A stretch of DNA of 64,000 nucleotides from Prostheceraeus crozeri (lineage: Eukaryota > Platyhelminthes > Polycladida > Euryleptidae). The DNA is taken from the NCBI GenBank assembly GCA_907163375.1, contig CAJQUW010011532.1, positions 1,054,001 to 1,118,000 of the forward strand. The letters are read 5' to 3'. Shown here piece by piece: positions 22,027-32,525 of this stretch (position 1 is the stretch's first letter; each line of letters opens with the position of its first letter). The notes beneath the pieces were generated by a model. It was given only the letters and a program-made list of their open reading frames with translations. It did no database searches and was not told where the DNA came from. A program made the translations under genes and the position numbers.

Positions 22027-23419
22027 TGACATGTCTTGATCTTGAAAAATGTTCCTAACTTTTTGTTGATTCTGTTGGGATTCGTCAATTTCATGTACAG
22101 GAGCAGATAAGGAAGCCTCATGCTCTTTTGTCATTGAAAGTCCCAGCTATCAGTTTTTGTTTTGTCATCAAAATGACCTTTCGCGAGTGAGGTTATCAGG
22201 CTGTGTTCGGATTCTTGATCACTTGATACCTTAGTAGGATTATCTCGTGCACTTGCAACTTGGCGAAACACAATCTTCGAACTAAGATACATTCATATTC
22301 ATCACGGGCGTGTTGGATAACTCATAACAACCACAGGTATTATTGTCAACTCTTTATGTCTATTATTTTTCTTGTCTTCTTTATGTCTCCCTTTTACATC
22401 AGCGTGATGATGTATTACTTGCGGAAGAAAACAGAAGCTTTGAGCGAGGATCTTTCTTCGTGCTGTACTTACCATGGCACTTCATTACTTTAGTATTGAG
22501 GATGAGGGCTGATATGGCTACTTGTTAACTCAGCTCTTTTCTCCGTTGTAGCAACAGAGAAACGGAAGTCTAATCGTGGGAGTTAATGTGTCCTTTTTAG
22601 ACTTTTATGTCTGCGTTTGTTTTAGAATCTGTGAAAGAAAAGTTGGAAGAATATGCTGGCAGTGATTGCATTCGATTCAAATTCTGGTTATTTTTATTGC
22701 TCGACAGATAACTGAGTTTGATGATAGTGTCACTTGTTACTTCATCTTTGACGAAGCGGGCGAGCAGCTTACCTTTCAGTCTCTATAGAGAATCAATGCA
22801 ATTGCTGACTATGTAAACAGCGAGTTCCAACTATGCTCTCTTTTTCTATGCATGGTTTAGTCTATTCAAGTAAGTTTGCTGTTACAACACAGTTTTGTTT
22901 ACTTTTTAACAAATTACAGGCACTTATCATCGCTCTAATGTTTCTCTTTCTCACAGGGCTAACTTCCTTTCTATCACACAACAGTAAATTGCTTCCGAAA
23001 AGAGACAGTTCATTATTTATATGAATAATATCTTGATAGTGCTTGTTGAACACCATCTGTATTCTTAATATTTGATTTATATTAACCTCGAGATTGAGAG
23101 ACATCATATGTTTAGGTTTTTAAAAAGGGATCTGCGAATCTGGAAATTCAGAGTCGAATCGAATCTCGAATCTTGACATGCGAGTAGATGACCTTATTTT
23201 TTTGAAATAAAGGATGTGCCACTAGCCGCTAGGAATGTGGGCCAACTAAGCAAATATGCAACATTTTCAAGACTGCTATTGAGGATGCAGTGACTCCTAG
23301 GCGCTCAGATAAAAACTTGGCCGTCAAATTATAACTTTCTGAGATACTCATTGTTTACAAACAACACGAACTAAACAGCGATCACTCAATTTAGTGTTTC
23401 AAACATGTATATATTCATT
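22027..23419. other. Spacer
   Basis: No gene recognised. Short hydrophobic open stretches at 22260-22493 and 22833-23024 have no supporting evidence. Confidence 0.35.
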
Positions 23420-23520
23420 GTTTGTACATGCCTCCTCACCTACCCTTGATAAAGGCCGTGCAGGCTGAAACGTTGGGTGTTGTCTATTTTTGATCACAGC
23501 AATATACAATTTCTCTTATA
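23420..23520 (+). repeat. Decayed hammerhead-bearing SINE fragment
   Basis: Bases 23441-23479 can be read as a mutated type I hammerhead: stem I TACCC/GGGTG (five pairs including a U-G), core TTGATAA where the consensus is CTGATGA, stem II around GTGCA, GAA, then ACGT and T before the stem I return. Two core positions deviate, so it is inactive if related at all. See the clearer copies at 63276-63317 and 63605-63646. Confidence 0.4.
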
Positions 23521-24039
23521 AAGGGAGCGGATATTTTTCTTAGGACGATTCCAAACGACATCCCGTACACCGCTATTAACAATGCTTTTAGCATTTTTAT
23601 GTCGAATGATGTGCTGACTCTGGATTACAAGTTAGATAGCGAATGCTGATTTGACTTTCGAATTCCCATTAGTTTTGCCAAAATATCTGTCATGATGATA
23701 TCGGCTTGGTAAGTTCAAGCAAGCAGAAAATAAGTCCTTCGTGTCTCCCGGTCTCCAAACGTTGCCACCATTAAACGGTGATGTGCTTGAATCCTGAGCC
23801 TGGGATAATGATTTTTCATGAACTAATGATCCTCAGATTTTACTATTTCTATCTTAACTTTCAGCAAGAAATCAGGGAATAGTTAATTTATTGATTCGAA
23901 TTTTGAAGCTCCCAAAACACCTGCAGTATTAACCGTCAAAAATGCCCTCTGATCAATTTCTATGTAACTTTCAACTAAAATTAAAGTATTAAGTCTGGAA
24001 CAGCGAAATCTTTAATCAGGGCAAGGAATGACCTCCTGC
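23521..24039. other. Spacer
   Basis: Nothing recognised. Confidence 0.35.
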
Positions 24040-24408
24040 ATTTGAATGAATGAATTTTTTATTGTATAGAAAATACAATAGGTGACACAGGTTGCTAGAG
24101 CAACACGTACGCGTAACCCGAACCAACAAAAAATACATTATTTAAATACTTTACAATGTGATGAATAATCGTACTCTCTTTTAAAAAATCGAAACTGATT
24201 CCGCCTTAACCACGGTGTCCGGTAGACTGTTCCAAATCACCGCTATTCGGTGACTGAAAAAATAACGTCTGCAGTCATAATGTGGAGTTCCGAGCGCTTT
24301 CAGTTTGTAAGAATGTCCTCGTGTGATGGTATCGGAGAACTGGAAGAAATTATGGAAGGGCAAGTCGACCTCGTTATTGATCATTTTATATACCAATACT
24401 AAGTCCAA
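24040..24408 (-). pseudogene. 5'-truncated LINE, RT C-terminus and 3' UTR
   Basis: The minus strand from 24408 encodes MDLVLVYKMINNEVDLPFHN, then ITRGHSYKLKAL, then RRYFFSHRIAVIWNSLP and VVKAESVSIF: the DL..VYK, TRGH..KL, RR.FF..R....WNSLP, V..A.SV..F pattern that ends many CR1/Jockey/I-type RT proteins. A 3' UTR follows and ends in AATAAAAAATTCATTCATTC near 24045, an ATTC-repeat tail. The frame may be open through the stop, but the element has lost everything upstream. Confidence 0.85.
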
Positions 24409-26414
24409 AAAAGATTCTTCTCACCTCAAGAGATTCAATGTCTAGTATATGAATAAGTTAATTTGAGAAGTAAATCCTCGTATGCTCAAAACACTCAAAA
24501 TGCAATTTGGAGGATATTCTAACATTTCTCCAGTAGGTCTGCTACACTTAATAATTAAAGTGATCGTTTCTTGCATTTATTCAATGAATTTTCTCTTGTA
24601 GTCGATCGAATGATTTGGTTCCATGACATTCTACAAAAATCATATCCTGATAAGAAGTGCTTCCAGAAGACCGAACTGCGGGACTTAGCAAGGCAGTAAG
24701 TACGAGTACAACATTGGTTTAGTATCATATCTGACCATGTAAGGAAGCAGTTTGACATCTCCATCAAGCACGAATATGATGACCTCAATCAGTGCAGTCT
24801 GCATTCTGAGTTGAGCTTCTTGGTACACGTGATGATGTCTGCCCTGTGCCCCGACATTTTCAGACCAATCGACTCGCAATAAATACATTAGCGATGTATA
24901 GGATGTACCGTATTACGTGTACAATGTACATACATTCATTCTTTATTTTCCCAATATCTGAAATTTAGATCTGCAAACTTGATGAATTTGAGCTGAATCT
25001 CTGTCATAGGACAAGGTTGATCTCCAATATTTCATTTTTGTTGGTAGATAGCCAAAAGGTTGGTATATGCACTTTTGAAGTGCAATTGATTCGACATATT
25101 TAAATAATCTGCAGAAAGTCGATGGCTATAGCAGTGAAACGCTCCCAGTCGATATTATCGATAACCGACTATCGACAACTGTAATTTTCAGTCTCATAAT
25201 TTTTTTGTGTATTTCAACTGGAAAATATTCGAATTCTATAATTTACACCAATAGGGTTGCATTGCTTCATCGCATTCTTTCTAAATCATGATGAGAGCTG
25301 CTTTTAATTCGTGTGATTCGTGCGCAGTGTGTGAGAACCCAACTGGTATGTATGCAGACCTGTAAGTGGGCCGGGTAGCCCACGGGCCTGACTTCGGCCT
25401 GATATTTTGCAACTTACACGAGCACGTCCAGGGCCTGAAAATTCGGGTCCATTTGCAAGTATGGATGTAAACCTCAACACCATGCAACTTGCATCACGAC
25501 ATTTCCTAGTACTGCCCGGCGGTTTACATAATTTTGAGGTCGGTCGATTTCGGTTCGGTTTCGATTTTTCCCGCTCAATTGATACGACTCTAAAAGAAAA
25601 TGAAACATATGACTTTTTTGAATTCTGACTGTTTGCCGGACAATCTGAACCCCTTCAGTACCCATGACGGAGAGCCAAGAGTTAGCCAGATCCCAATAAA
25701 AATTACACAATTTTATTTTTCTGCAAACTTTATATTCCTTGCTCTGAATTAGCCTAACAACCACAACGCCGATTCATCAGCATTTTTTCAAATATGCATA
25801 ATTAGGCTAGCAAACTGAATGCCAATAATTATGAAATGTCTTGAACCACTCCATCCAAAACCCGGTCATTTCTGCACACTTTTAACACTGCAATGGTGTG
25901 TCTCGCCTCAGCCCATGTGTGTAACATAACTTGCACCTTCTTCATTGGATTTCTGTTGCCTGAAGTCGGAGGAATTTTCAGTATAACACGAACAACGGGT
26001 ACTTCAGCAGCAGGAACAGGATGTCGAGGTACTGCAGGGGCTGCATCACATCGGTTCGATTCTCTTTCAGTCTCCTCTTTGTGCTGGTTGCATAATTATA
26101 CAGATTGAATTTCAACAGTTGGCTTTTACATTCAGTAAACCAGAAACGCTACATTCAGTCTCCTGATTGATAAATTGAATGATGACAGCTTATCCGTAGT
26201 ATTTTGACAGCATCTAGTCTTTCTAGCTGGCTCAAATTACTGATATGTTTATAAAACACCTGGGTTTAACATCCCAATAGATAAAATTTCAACAAATATT
26301 GTCAAATAGTGATTTGATTAATAAAATGTATGACAATTACTGTCACCTTCGAATCTATATAAGTTAGAATTCAGCTACGTGAAAAAACAGTTAATTACAA
26401 ACGTTCAGAACGAG
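24409..26414. other. Spacer with a GGGCC-rich patch
   Basis: Bases 25365-25450 are unusually G+C-rich for the region with repeated GGGCC/GGGC words; similar low-complexity patches occur at 33415-33530 and 41845-41985. Otherwise no gene recognised. Confidence 0.35.
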
Positions 26415-27492
26415 ATGAATTTTGAATGCGTTGAGAGTAGAAAAGGAGCTAAACTGGTATATTTTGATGGTTTTCTTTATAAAAAGATCAAATTGTATAA
26501 AAATGGCGATGTTGCTTGTGTTTGTCGACAAGCATCTTGTCATGTTCGCGGTGAGATATCGTCGAACCAATGTATCTTCATATCGAAGTTCCAACACGAT
26601 CATGCTTGTGACGTAGAAGAGGTGCAGATGACCAAAAGGAAGAACATAGCCATCAAAAGTGCCTTGGACTGTTCGAGCTGATTTGCCAGAAAGCAAGACA
26701 GTGCAATCTTGAAATACGGCCATCCTCGATTCAAATTGACTTTGAAAAGGCAGTCTTGAATGCCATAACATACTGCTTTCCACATTCTTCAATTCGTGGA
26801 TGTTATTTCCACTATACACAATCGATTTGGCGTGGAGTTCAACGGTACGGACTCGTAACCTTGTATCAAACTGACGATTCGGTAAGAGAGATCATCCGCA
26901 GACCTTTTGGTTTGCCTTTCCTTCCGAAAGAAAATATCGACGATGTTTGGATGCAAGTTATAGCTATATGTCCCCCGAGTTGTTAGAAGTTCGTTGACTA
27001 CGTCACCAATACCTACGTGGATGATATCGACGCAATGTTTCCGCGAGATATCTGGTGTCATTTCGATAATGACAGTGGAATAAAGACGAACAACGCTCTC
27101 GAGAGCCGAAATGGCAAACTTCGTACGGAAAGTCTATTGATCAAACTACATATAATTTAATCTATTAATAGATCATTTCGTAATTTTTTGGTAATTCGCC
27201 ATTGACCTCTGTTATTATGATAAAGATAATGAAAAATAGACGTCTTAGGTCAATATTTAATCGACATCCAAACATCTTTCGATTCATCGAATGTTTGAAG
27301 GATGTTCAGGCTGAGGAAGAAGTGAACGTTCGGATGCTTCGCTCAGGGATTTCACCGCCATGACAGCGCCCGAAGTACGCTAAAGCAACTTCTCGATTGC
27401 AGAGACTAAAGAGCAGATTCCTTGCCGGAGACTTGAGTGCGTGGGACTATTGTGCATATTGCAGTTCAGTCTCCAGTTCCCAGAAAAAGTGA
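26415..27492 (+). pseudogene. FLYWCH zinc finger - MULE transposase relic
   Basis: From the ATG at 26415: GAKLVYFDGFLYKKIKLYKN, then ACVCRQASCHVRG, then FQHDHACD, a FLYWCH-type zinc finger (C, C, H, H pattern visible). After frame breaks and loss of the first catalytic part, 26735-26986 reads IQIDFEKAVLNAITYCFP, then GCYFHYTQSIWRGVQRYGL, the MULE transposase signature (FE.A, GC.FH..Q..WR..Q..GL). An in-frame TAG at 26984 is followed by FVDYVTNTYVDDIDAMFPRD and TNNALESRNGKL, then, beyond ~130 unrelated bases, HPNIFRFIECLKDV, AEEEVNVRMLRSG and, past a TGA, KYAKATSRLQRLKSRF. The domain order matches FLYWCH-MULE transposases of the Mutator group. It is inactive. Confidence 0.82.
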
Positions 27493-27699
27493 TTGGATTA
27501 AATACATATGTATTTAATTGTAACTATTGCCTATTTTGAAATTTAAACTTGCTTGGAAACTCTTTACAATACTTTTATTAAAATTCATTAATATCATTAA
27601 TATACAGGTAGGCCTATACAGTTGTTTTGTTCAATGCGTGCTATTAAATTAAACCTCGAATTGCACTGACCGCGCGCTATCGATATCAACCAGATTTAC
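27493..27699. other. Spacer
   Basis: Nothing recognised. Confidence 0.3.
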
Positions 27700-27802
27700 C
27701 AGCTACCAATAGTGAGAGCGGTGGCACCTCCGAACCCTGCACCTTCTACACTTCCGTACCGAAGAGCGTGGCCTTATCAACTGAGCTATCCTACCCCCCT
27801 GT
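27700..27802 (-). repeat. tRNA-derived SINE, family B, copy 2
   Basis: On the minus strand: GGTAGGATAGCTCAGTTGAT (A box), then CACGCTCTTCGGTAC, then AAGGTGCAGGGTTCGGAGG (B-box region). Same order as 12290-12425. Confidence 0.65.
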
Positions 27803-28535
27803 CTGAAACCTTTTTCCTTATGAGAGGACTGCGTCCAATAATGCATTTTGAAATGAACTTAAAATCTTGCAAATTTTTTTAAGTAGTTTAGGTTGATGAC
27901 AATCTGTGTAGAATTTGCTTATACTTGAGACAAACGTCTATTTTGAATGAAAATTCACTGTTCAGTGCGAAACGTGAAGAAGAATACCTAAACACTGCCG
28001 GCATTCCGACTTAAATTGCCATTTGCCACTAGCAGAAAAATAAGATTTACTTTGAAAACACGAGAGATGTAATTTATGTTCAAACGAAATGTACGCGCAT
28101 TTTCTGATCATCAGAAAATGATTTTTATTGCCCACAGTACACTTGACAAAACGCTTATATATACTGCAGACCTTCGACCTGCGACTTCCGAATGCGTGCG
28201 GAAATCAATTCAGTCATTCAAAATTCCACAGCATCAACTGTCCTAGGTAGACTTGCGTGTGACAAGCAGAGGCTTCGCAAAGTCGACATTCTTGCAATGC
28301 AAGACTACATATTATGACATTCTTCTTCAATTACCAATGTCTACAAGATTTAATTAATTCAAGATCTTCTGAATGAATGAGATCGACTGATATAAAGCTG
28401 CTTGCACTAAATCGTCGTTACTGACGGCTTGCAATTGACATTTAAAATGAGCTCTGAAATTCGGAAGTGAAATTATTGATCAACATTAAGCGTGAAGTGA
28501 AGTATTGTTAATTATGGTTCCAATTTCTATGCAAA
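27803..28535. other. Spacer
   Basis: Nothing recognised. Confidence 0.3.
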
Positions 28536-28537
28536 AT

Positions 28538-28621
28538 GTGTGGCTGTTAGGACTCGAACCTACGACCCCTTGTTTACTAGACTTGGGCTCTATCAACTGA
28601 GCTACGAACCGCTGGGAACGT
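28538..28621 (-). repeat. tRNA-Thr(AGT)-like pseudogene or SINE head
   Basis: On the minus strand: GTAGCTCAGTTGATAGAGC (A box, D arm paired GCTC/GAGC), then GTCTAGTAAAC with anticodon AGT in a normal CTAGTAA loop, then TAGGTTCGAGTCCTA (T arm, B box). The anticodon stem has two mispairs and the acceptor strands do not pair, so it is not a working tRNA gene. Confidence 0.65.
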
Positions 28622-29589
28622 GTCAATTGGCAGAATCAAGCCCTGACCATTACACATCAGTTATAGTACACCAGGCAGAGGTCAACACCACCGCGTGTGA
28701 TGATTGTAGATGCAGATATTCAGAAATTATGAAGAGGTATTTGTAGCTTCAGTTTGGTTCAAGTGTTTTCCACATTTTTCCTAAATAGAAGGCGTACTGA
28801 AACCTGTAAATTTGACACCATATTCGGTTGACTGAAACTTTGTCTTGCTGAATGGGAACTTGCATCAGACCATTTGCGGGCAATGTACTTTCTCTCATTG
28901 TCACTGAAGCGGAAGTTCAATGACTGAAGCTTGCATGAAATGTAAGTCGGTTAAGAAATTTGTATTCCGGATCCATGGTAACTTCAGAAAATTGACACTT
29001 AGACTGATTGTGAGATGACATACCCATTAAACTCATTCCTCTGTTACAATTAGGTAATAGTCTGGCTAATTTGACAACTTTAGATTCAATGTGGATGAAA
29101 TGGTCGTTCTGCTCGTAAATAATTGTTCCATTTCATTCGGATGCCATCCGATTCATCTATCATAATTCTGTTGATATACGAAATTAAACGTTCTTCAACA
29201 GCACTTCAAGCTACGAATTGATACAGGGGTGTAGCCAAATTGAACTTTTTACGTTTGCCGAATTTTTAAATTCGCAGTGTAGAATTTCCATGACACTATA
29301 TTTTTCATAATAATTTTCTTATGTGCAGGTCTAGAATCTTCTTGTTTCAGAATGAAATAGCGCACAAATCATGATTCTATCTTGCGTATTATGGAAGCCT
29401 GTGCCACCAAGTGCTGCAAACCCGATTTATGTACTCAAAAGGAGCGTGTCGCATCCCTTGATTCACCTCGGTGAACATTATTCTTCATTGTGAATTTCCT
29501 TTTGTCACTTGCTGCTTGTCTTAATTATGAAAGGACCTAGGTCGTATCACTACTCCCATCATCTTGCGATATCTGCTGATCTCTATGTG
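28622..29589. other. Spacer
   Basis: Nothing recognised. Confidence 0.3.
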
Positions 29590-29793
29590 AATGATGAATG
29601 AATGAAAACGAATGGTTTAACGTCCTGACTCCCCATACTGGGGGCTTGGACGGTGCTGACATAGGCAGACTTTGACTGTAGCGTTTTGATCTTTTGGTCC
29701 GGATGCCCTTCCCGACAACTTCCAATTACACTTTCGGGGCTCGACCTGTGGACCAAGGATCACTAGGTTAAGCACTTAACCACTGTGGAACGG
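29590..29793 (-). repeat. tRNA-derived SINE, family A, copy 2
   Basis: On the minus strand: TCCGTTCCACAGTGGTTAAG (A-box region), then GGTCGAGCCCCGAAAGTGT (B-box region), then GGAAGGGCATCCGGACC, then GTCAGCACCGTCCAAGCCCC and AACCATTCGTTTTCATTC. This is the most complete copy of the family and shows the head-to-tail order. Confidence 0.75.
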
Positions 29794-30752
29794 AGACTAC
29801 ATATGAATGACGTCATATAATTGTTGCCTCATGAGTAGTCTATCTGTTCCACTGTGACACTGTACTGAGAGCTGGCGAAACATTATTATTATAAATCAAA
29901 AATTGAATGCGGGCCACGATTTCATTTTCAAAATCAATCAATAAAAGTTCAATAAAACCTTGAGAGTAGTTGTTTTTTAATATGACTTAGAAGTCCAAGA
30001 GGTATAATTTTAAAAATTCATTACCCCTTCAATTTCATATTCCCCATATATATTTATCATTCCCATCATATTTTTCATATACCCTTTCAGATTCACATCA
30101 ACGCACGATTTAACATGTAAATCAGATGAGGTTCTTATTGACTGTGTTGAAACAAATTTTTGCCGTGATTAAATCAGCTCTACAAACTAATTTTGATTTT
30201 TATGAGGATTTGTATTCACAAAATGTGCACCAATACAATGATCGATTTTATTCATGAAGGAATGCAGACGAAGTGACATCGCTGAATTGTTTTTTCAGAC
30301 TTGTTGTCAAAAATAGACACCCAGAAAGAACATTGCAAAGTTGAAACAGACGAACTCTCGTGACTTTCTGTACTATGCAGCTTAATTTGGACAGTCGTAA
30401 ACCCGATTTTAACGGGGGGGGAACGCCAGGAGCCCCGTTACACATTTTTGATATTACTTCAAAACTATGACAGCGACGATTATAGTTTTCTTTTGACTTC
30501 TAATTTCTAGGCATATTAGTATTATTCATATATGTCACTCATAATACGCGTTTTGGATGAAGCTGACATGTATTTCAGAAGTATACATCCATGACTGTAC
30601 AAAGCTACACACCAAAGATATCCCTCGACAGAAAGGAAGGATAATGGGTATTCTAACCCAATGAAGAGTTGCATAAATAACTTATATATTTCACTGGAGA
30701 GCTACTATTTGTATATTTAGAACAGGAAAAAACGAAGGTACAAAAAAGAATA
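29794..30752. other. Spacer
   Basis: Nothing recognised; a run of eight G residues lies near 30414-30421. Confidence 0.3.
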
Positions 30753-32070
30753 TACGAGGGGTGATTGAAAAGTTCGCGGCCCGATATAGAAAAAAGCATA
30801 TTTCGCATACGATACATATTTATTTTTCGACATAATCGCCCCTACAATCAACGCACTTAGCCCAACGGTGCTGCAATGTGCGGATCCCTTGCTCATAGAA
30901 GTGTGAGTCTTTGGAGTCCAGATACTCCTCAACGGCCTCCATGACGTCAGTGTTGGATGCGAAGTGCTGACCACTGAGCTCCAATTTCATTTTTGGGAAG
31001 AGATGAAAGTCCGATGGTGCCAGATCAGGAGAATAGGGCGGATGGGAAATGATGTCAAACCCACAACCTTGGATGGCAGACATGGCGGTAGCGGAGGTGT
31101 GAGCAGGCGCGTTGTCTTGATGGAAGAGCACGCCTTTCGTGAGCTTCCCTCTCCGCTTGATCTTGATCTGCACTCGTAATTGCTGCAACAAATGAGTGTA
31201 GTACTCGCCAGAAATTGTCCGACCAGTCTCTAGGAAGTCCAACAACAAAACTCCCTTCGAATCCCAAAAAATGGAGGCCATGACCTTTCCCGCGGACCTG
31301 GTGACCTTGGCTTTCCGCGGAGTTGGTGGTACTGGGTGCTTCCATTGTTTCGATTGTTCTTTCGACTCTGGCTGATAGTGGTGAACCCAAGTCTCATCCA
31401 TCGTAATGAACCGGTCCATGAAATTTTCAGGATCTCTTACGAACAGCGCCAGGTTGTCCCTTGAGATGAGAAAGCGGGCTCGTTTGTTCTCTGGTGTGAG
31501 CAGTCGTGGCACCCATCGAGCGGAAACTTTCTTCATGCCAAGTTCATGATGGATGATGTTGTGGACACGCTATTGTGAAATCTTCAGTTCGAAGGCAATC
31601 TTTCGCTCGGTTGTACGGCGATCATCAAGAATAATCTTTTGAACATGATCAATCACATCTTCTGTGCTCACTGTCACTTGTCTTCCACAACGGGGATCAT
31701 CTTCCAAGCTCTCTCTTCCTTGCTTGAATTCTGAAGCCCACTTCTTTACTGTGGTGTTGGACGGAGCTTTGTCACTAAGTGTTCCAACCATATCATCATG
31801 AATCTCTTTTGGTGTGAGTCCTTTCAAGCCGAGATAACGAATGACAGGTCGATTTGAAACGTGATCCATCTTACGCAACACTTATCTGACTAACTGACTG
31901 ATAAGTTAGTAACTGAAGTTAAGTAGCTGTGGTTTACCAACAGTTCACCGGATCGACTGATCACTCGTCATGCGCCGTCAGCACATTCCATTGTATCAAT
32001 CCACATGTGCATAATGGCTTGGCTTTAAGCTTTCCATGTCAGCCCGCGAACTTATCAAGCACCCCTCGTA
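30753..32070 (-). mobile_element. mariner transposon, nearly intact
   Basis: About 1.3 kb. The left end is TACGAGGGGTGATTGAAAAG and the right end, complemented, is TACGAGGGGTGCTTGATAAG, both continuing TTCGCGG: inverted repeats of about 28 bp with few differences. The TA at each boundary is the expected duplicated target. It contains a full-length mariner transposase frame broken by one stop codon (30820-31869). No nested insertions. Confidence 0.93.
30820..31869 (-). pseudogene. mariner transposase with a single internal stop
   Basis: The start is the ATG at 31869, which begins MDHVSNRPVIRYLGLKG; a non-ATG frame extends a little further. The N-terminal helix-turn-helix part runs to ..FELKISQ and meets TAG at about 31567-31569, a single change from Glu (GAG) or Gln (CAG). 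The same frame then continues VHNIIHHELGMKKVSARWVP to the end at VDCRGDYVEK. The catalytic Asp residues are seen in FITMDETWVHHY, VLFHQDNAPAHTS and APSDFHLFP, with 34 residues between the last two (D34D). WVPRLLT and SPDLAPSD are also canonical. Length is about 350 codons, normal for mariner. Known: mariner cuts and pastes at TA. As it stands the protein would end after about 100 residues. Confidence 0.93.
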
Positions 32071-32394
32071 AAACCGTCTTAGTTTCCTCCTTTTCTACTA
32101 TGAACGGGGTCATACGGTGTGCTTTCCAATGGCGCACTTCTAATCCTACTGATAGAACTTAGCTTGATTTGGGCTCAGAGCTTGTGGCTTGTTGACTTGT
32201 GACCATGTTTTTCTTTGCTCCTTCTCTTCGTTTTCTGCCTTGTACCTCAAGCTAGAAGGATCTGTTCGTCCAGTCATCTTATTTTCTCATAATGCATGAT
32301 TTTGTAAGGCTTTCTATGTCCACAGGTTAATAAGTTCCACGAAGCAGGTAGTTATTTTCCTGATTGGAATTTATTAACTGGTGCACACTTCTAT
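32071..32394. other. Spacer
   Basis: Nothing recognised. Confidence 0.3.
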
Positions 32395-32419
32395 GGAAAA
32401 AGTCATGCATTATAACAGA

Positions 32420-32525
32420 TAATGCATAGATTTCTTCGGTCATTATTTGTCATAATAACCTCGAGTCTTCGGCTCTCGGTAATTATAGCAAATAATGACC
32501 TCAAATCTATGCATTTTCTATTACA
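32420..32525. repeat. Short imperfect inverted repeat
   Basis: AGATAATGCATAGATTTCTT and GGTCATTATTTG on the left pair with CAAATAATGACC and AAATCTATGCATTTTCT on the right around a centre containing CTCGAGTCTTCGGCTCTCGG. Probably a tiny MITE; no TSD fixed. Confidence 0.5.

Noticed and set aside
28538..28621. Functional tRNA-Thr gene
   Set aside because: The acceptor stem cannot pair and the anticodon stem has two mispairs; more likely a pseudogene or SINE head.
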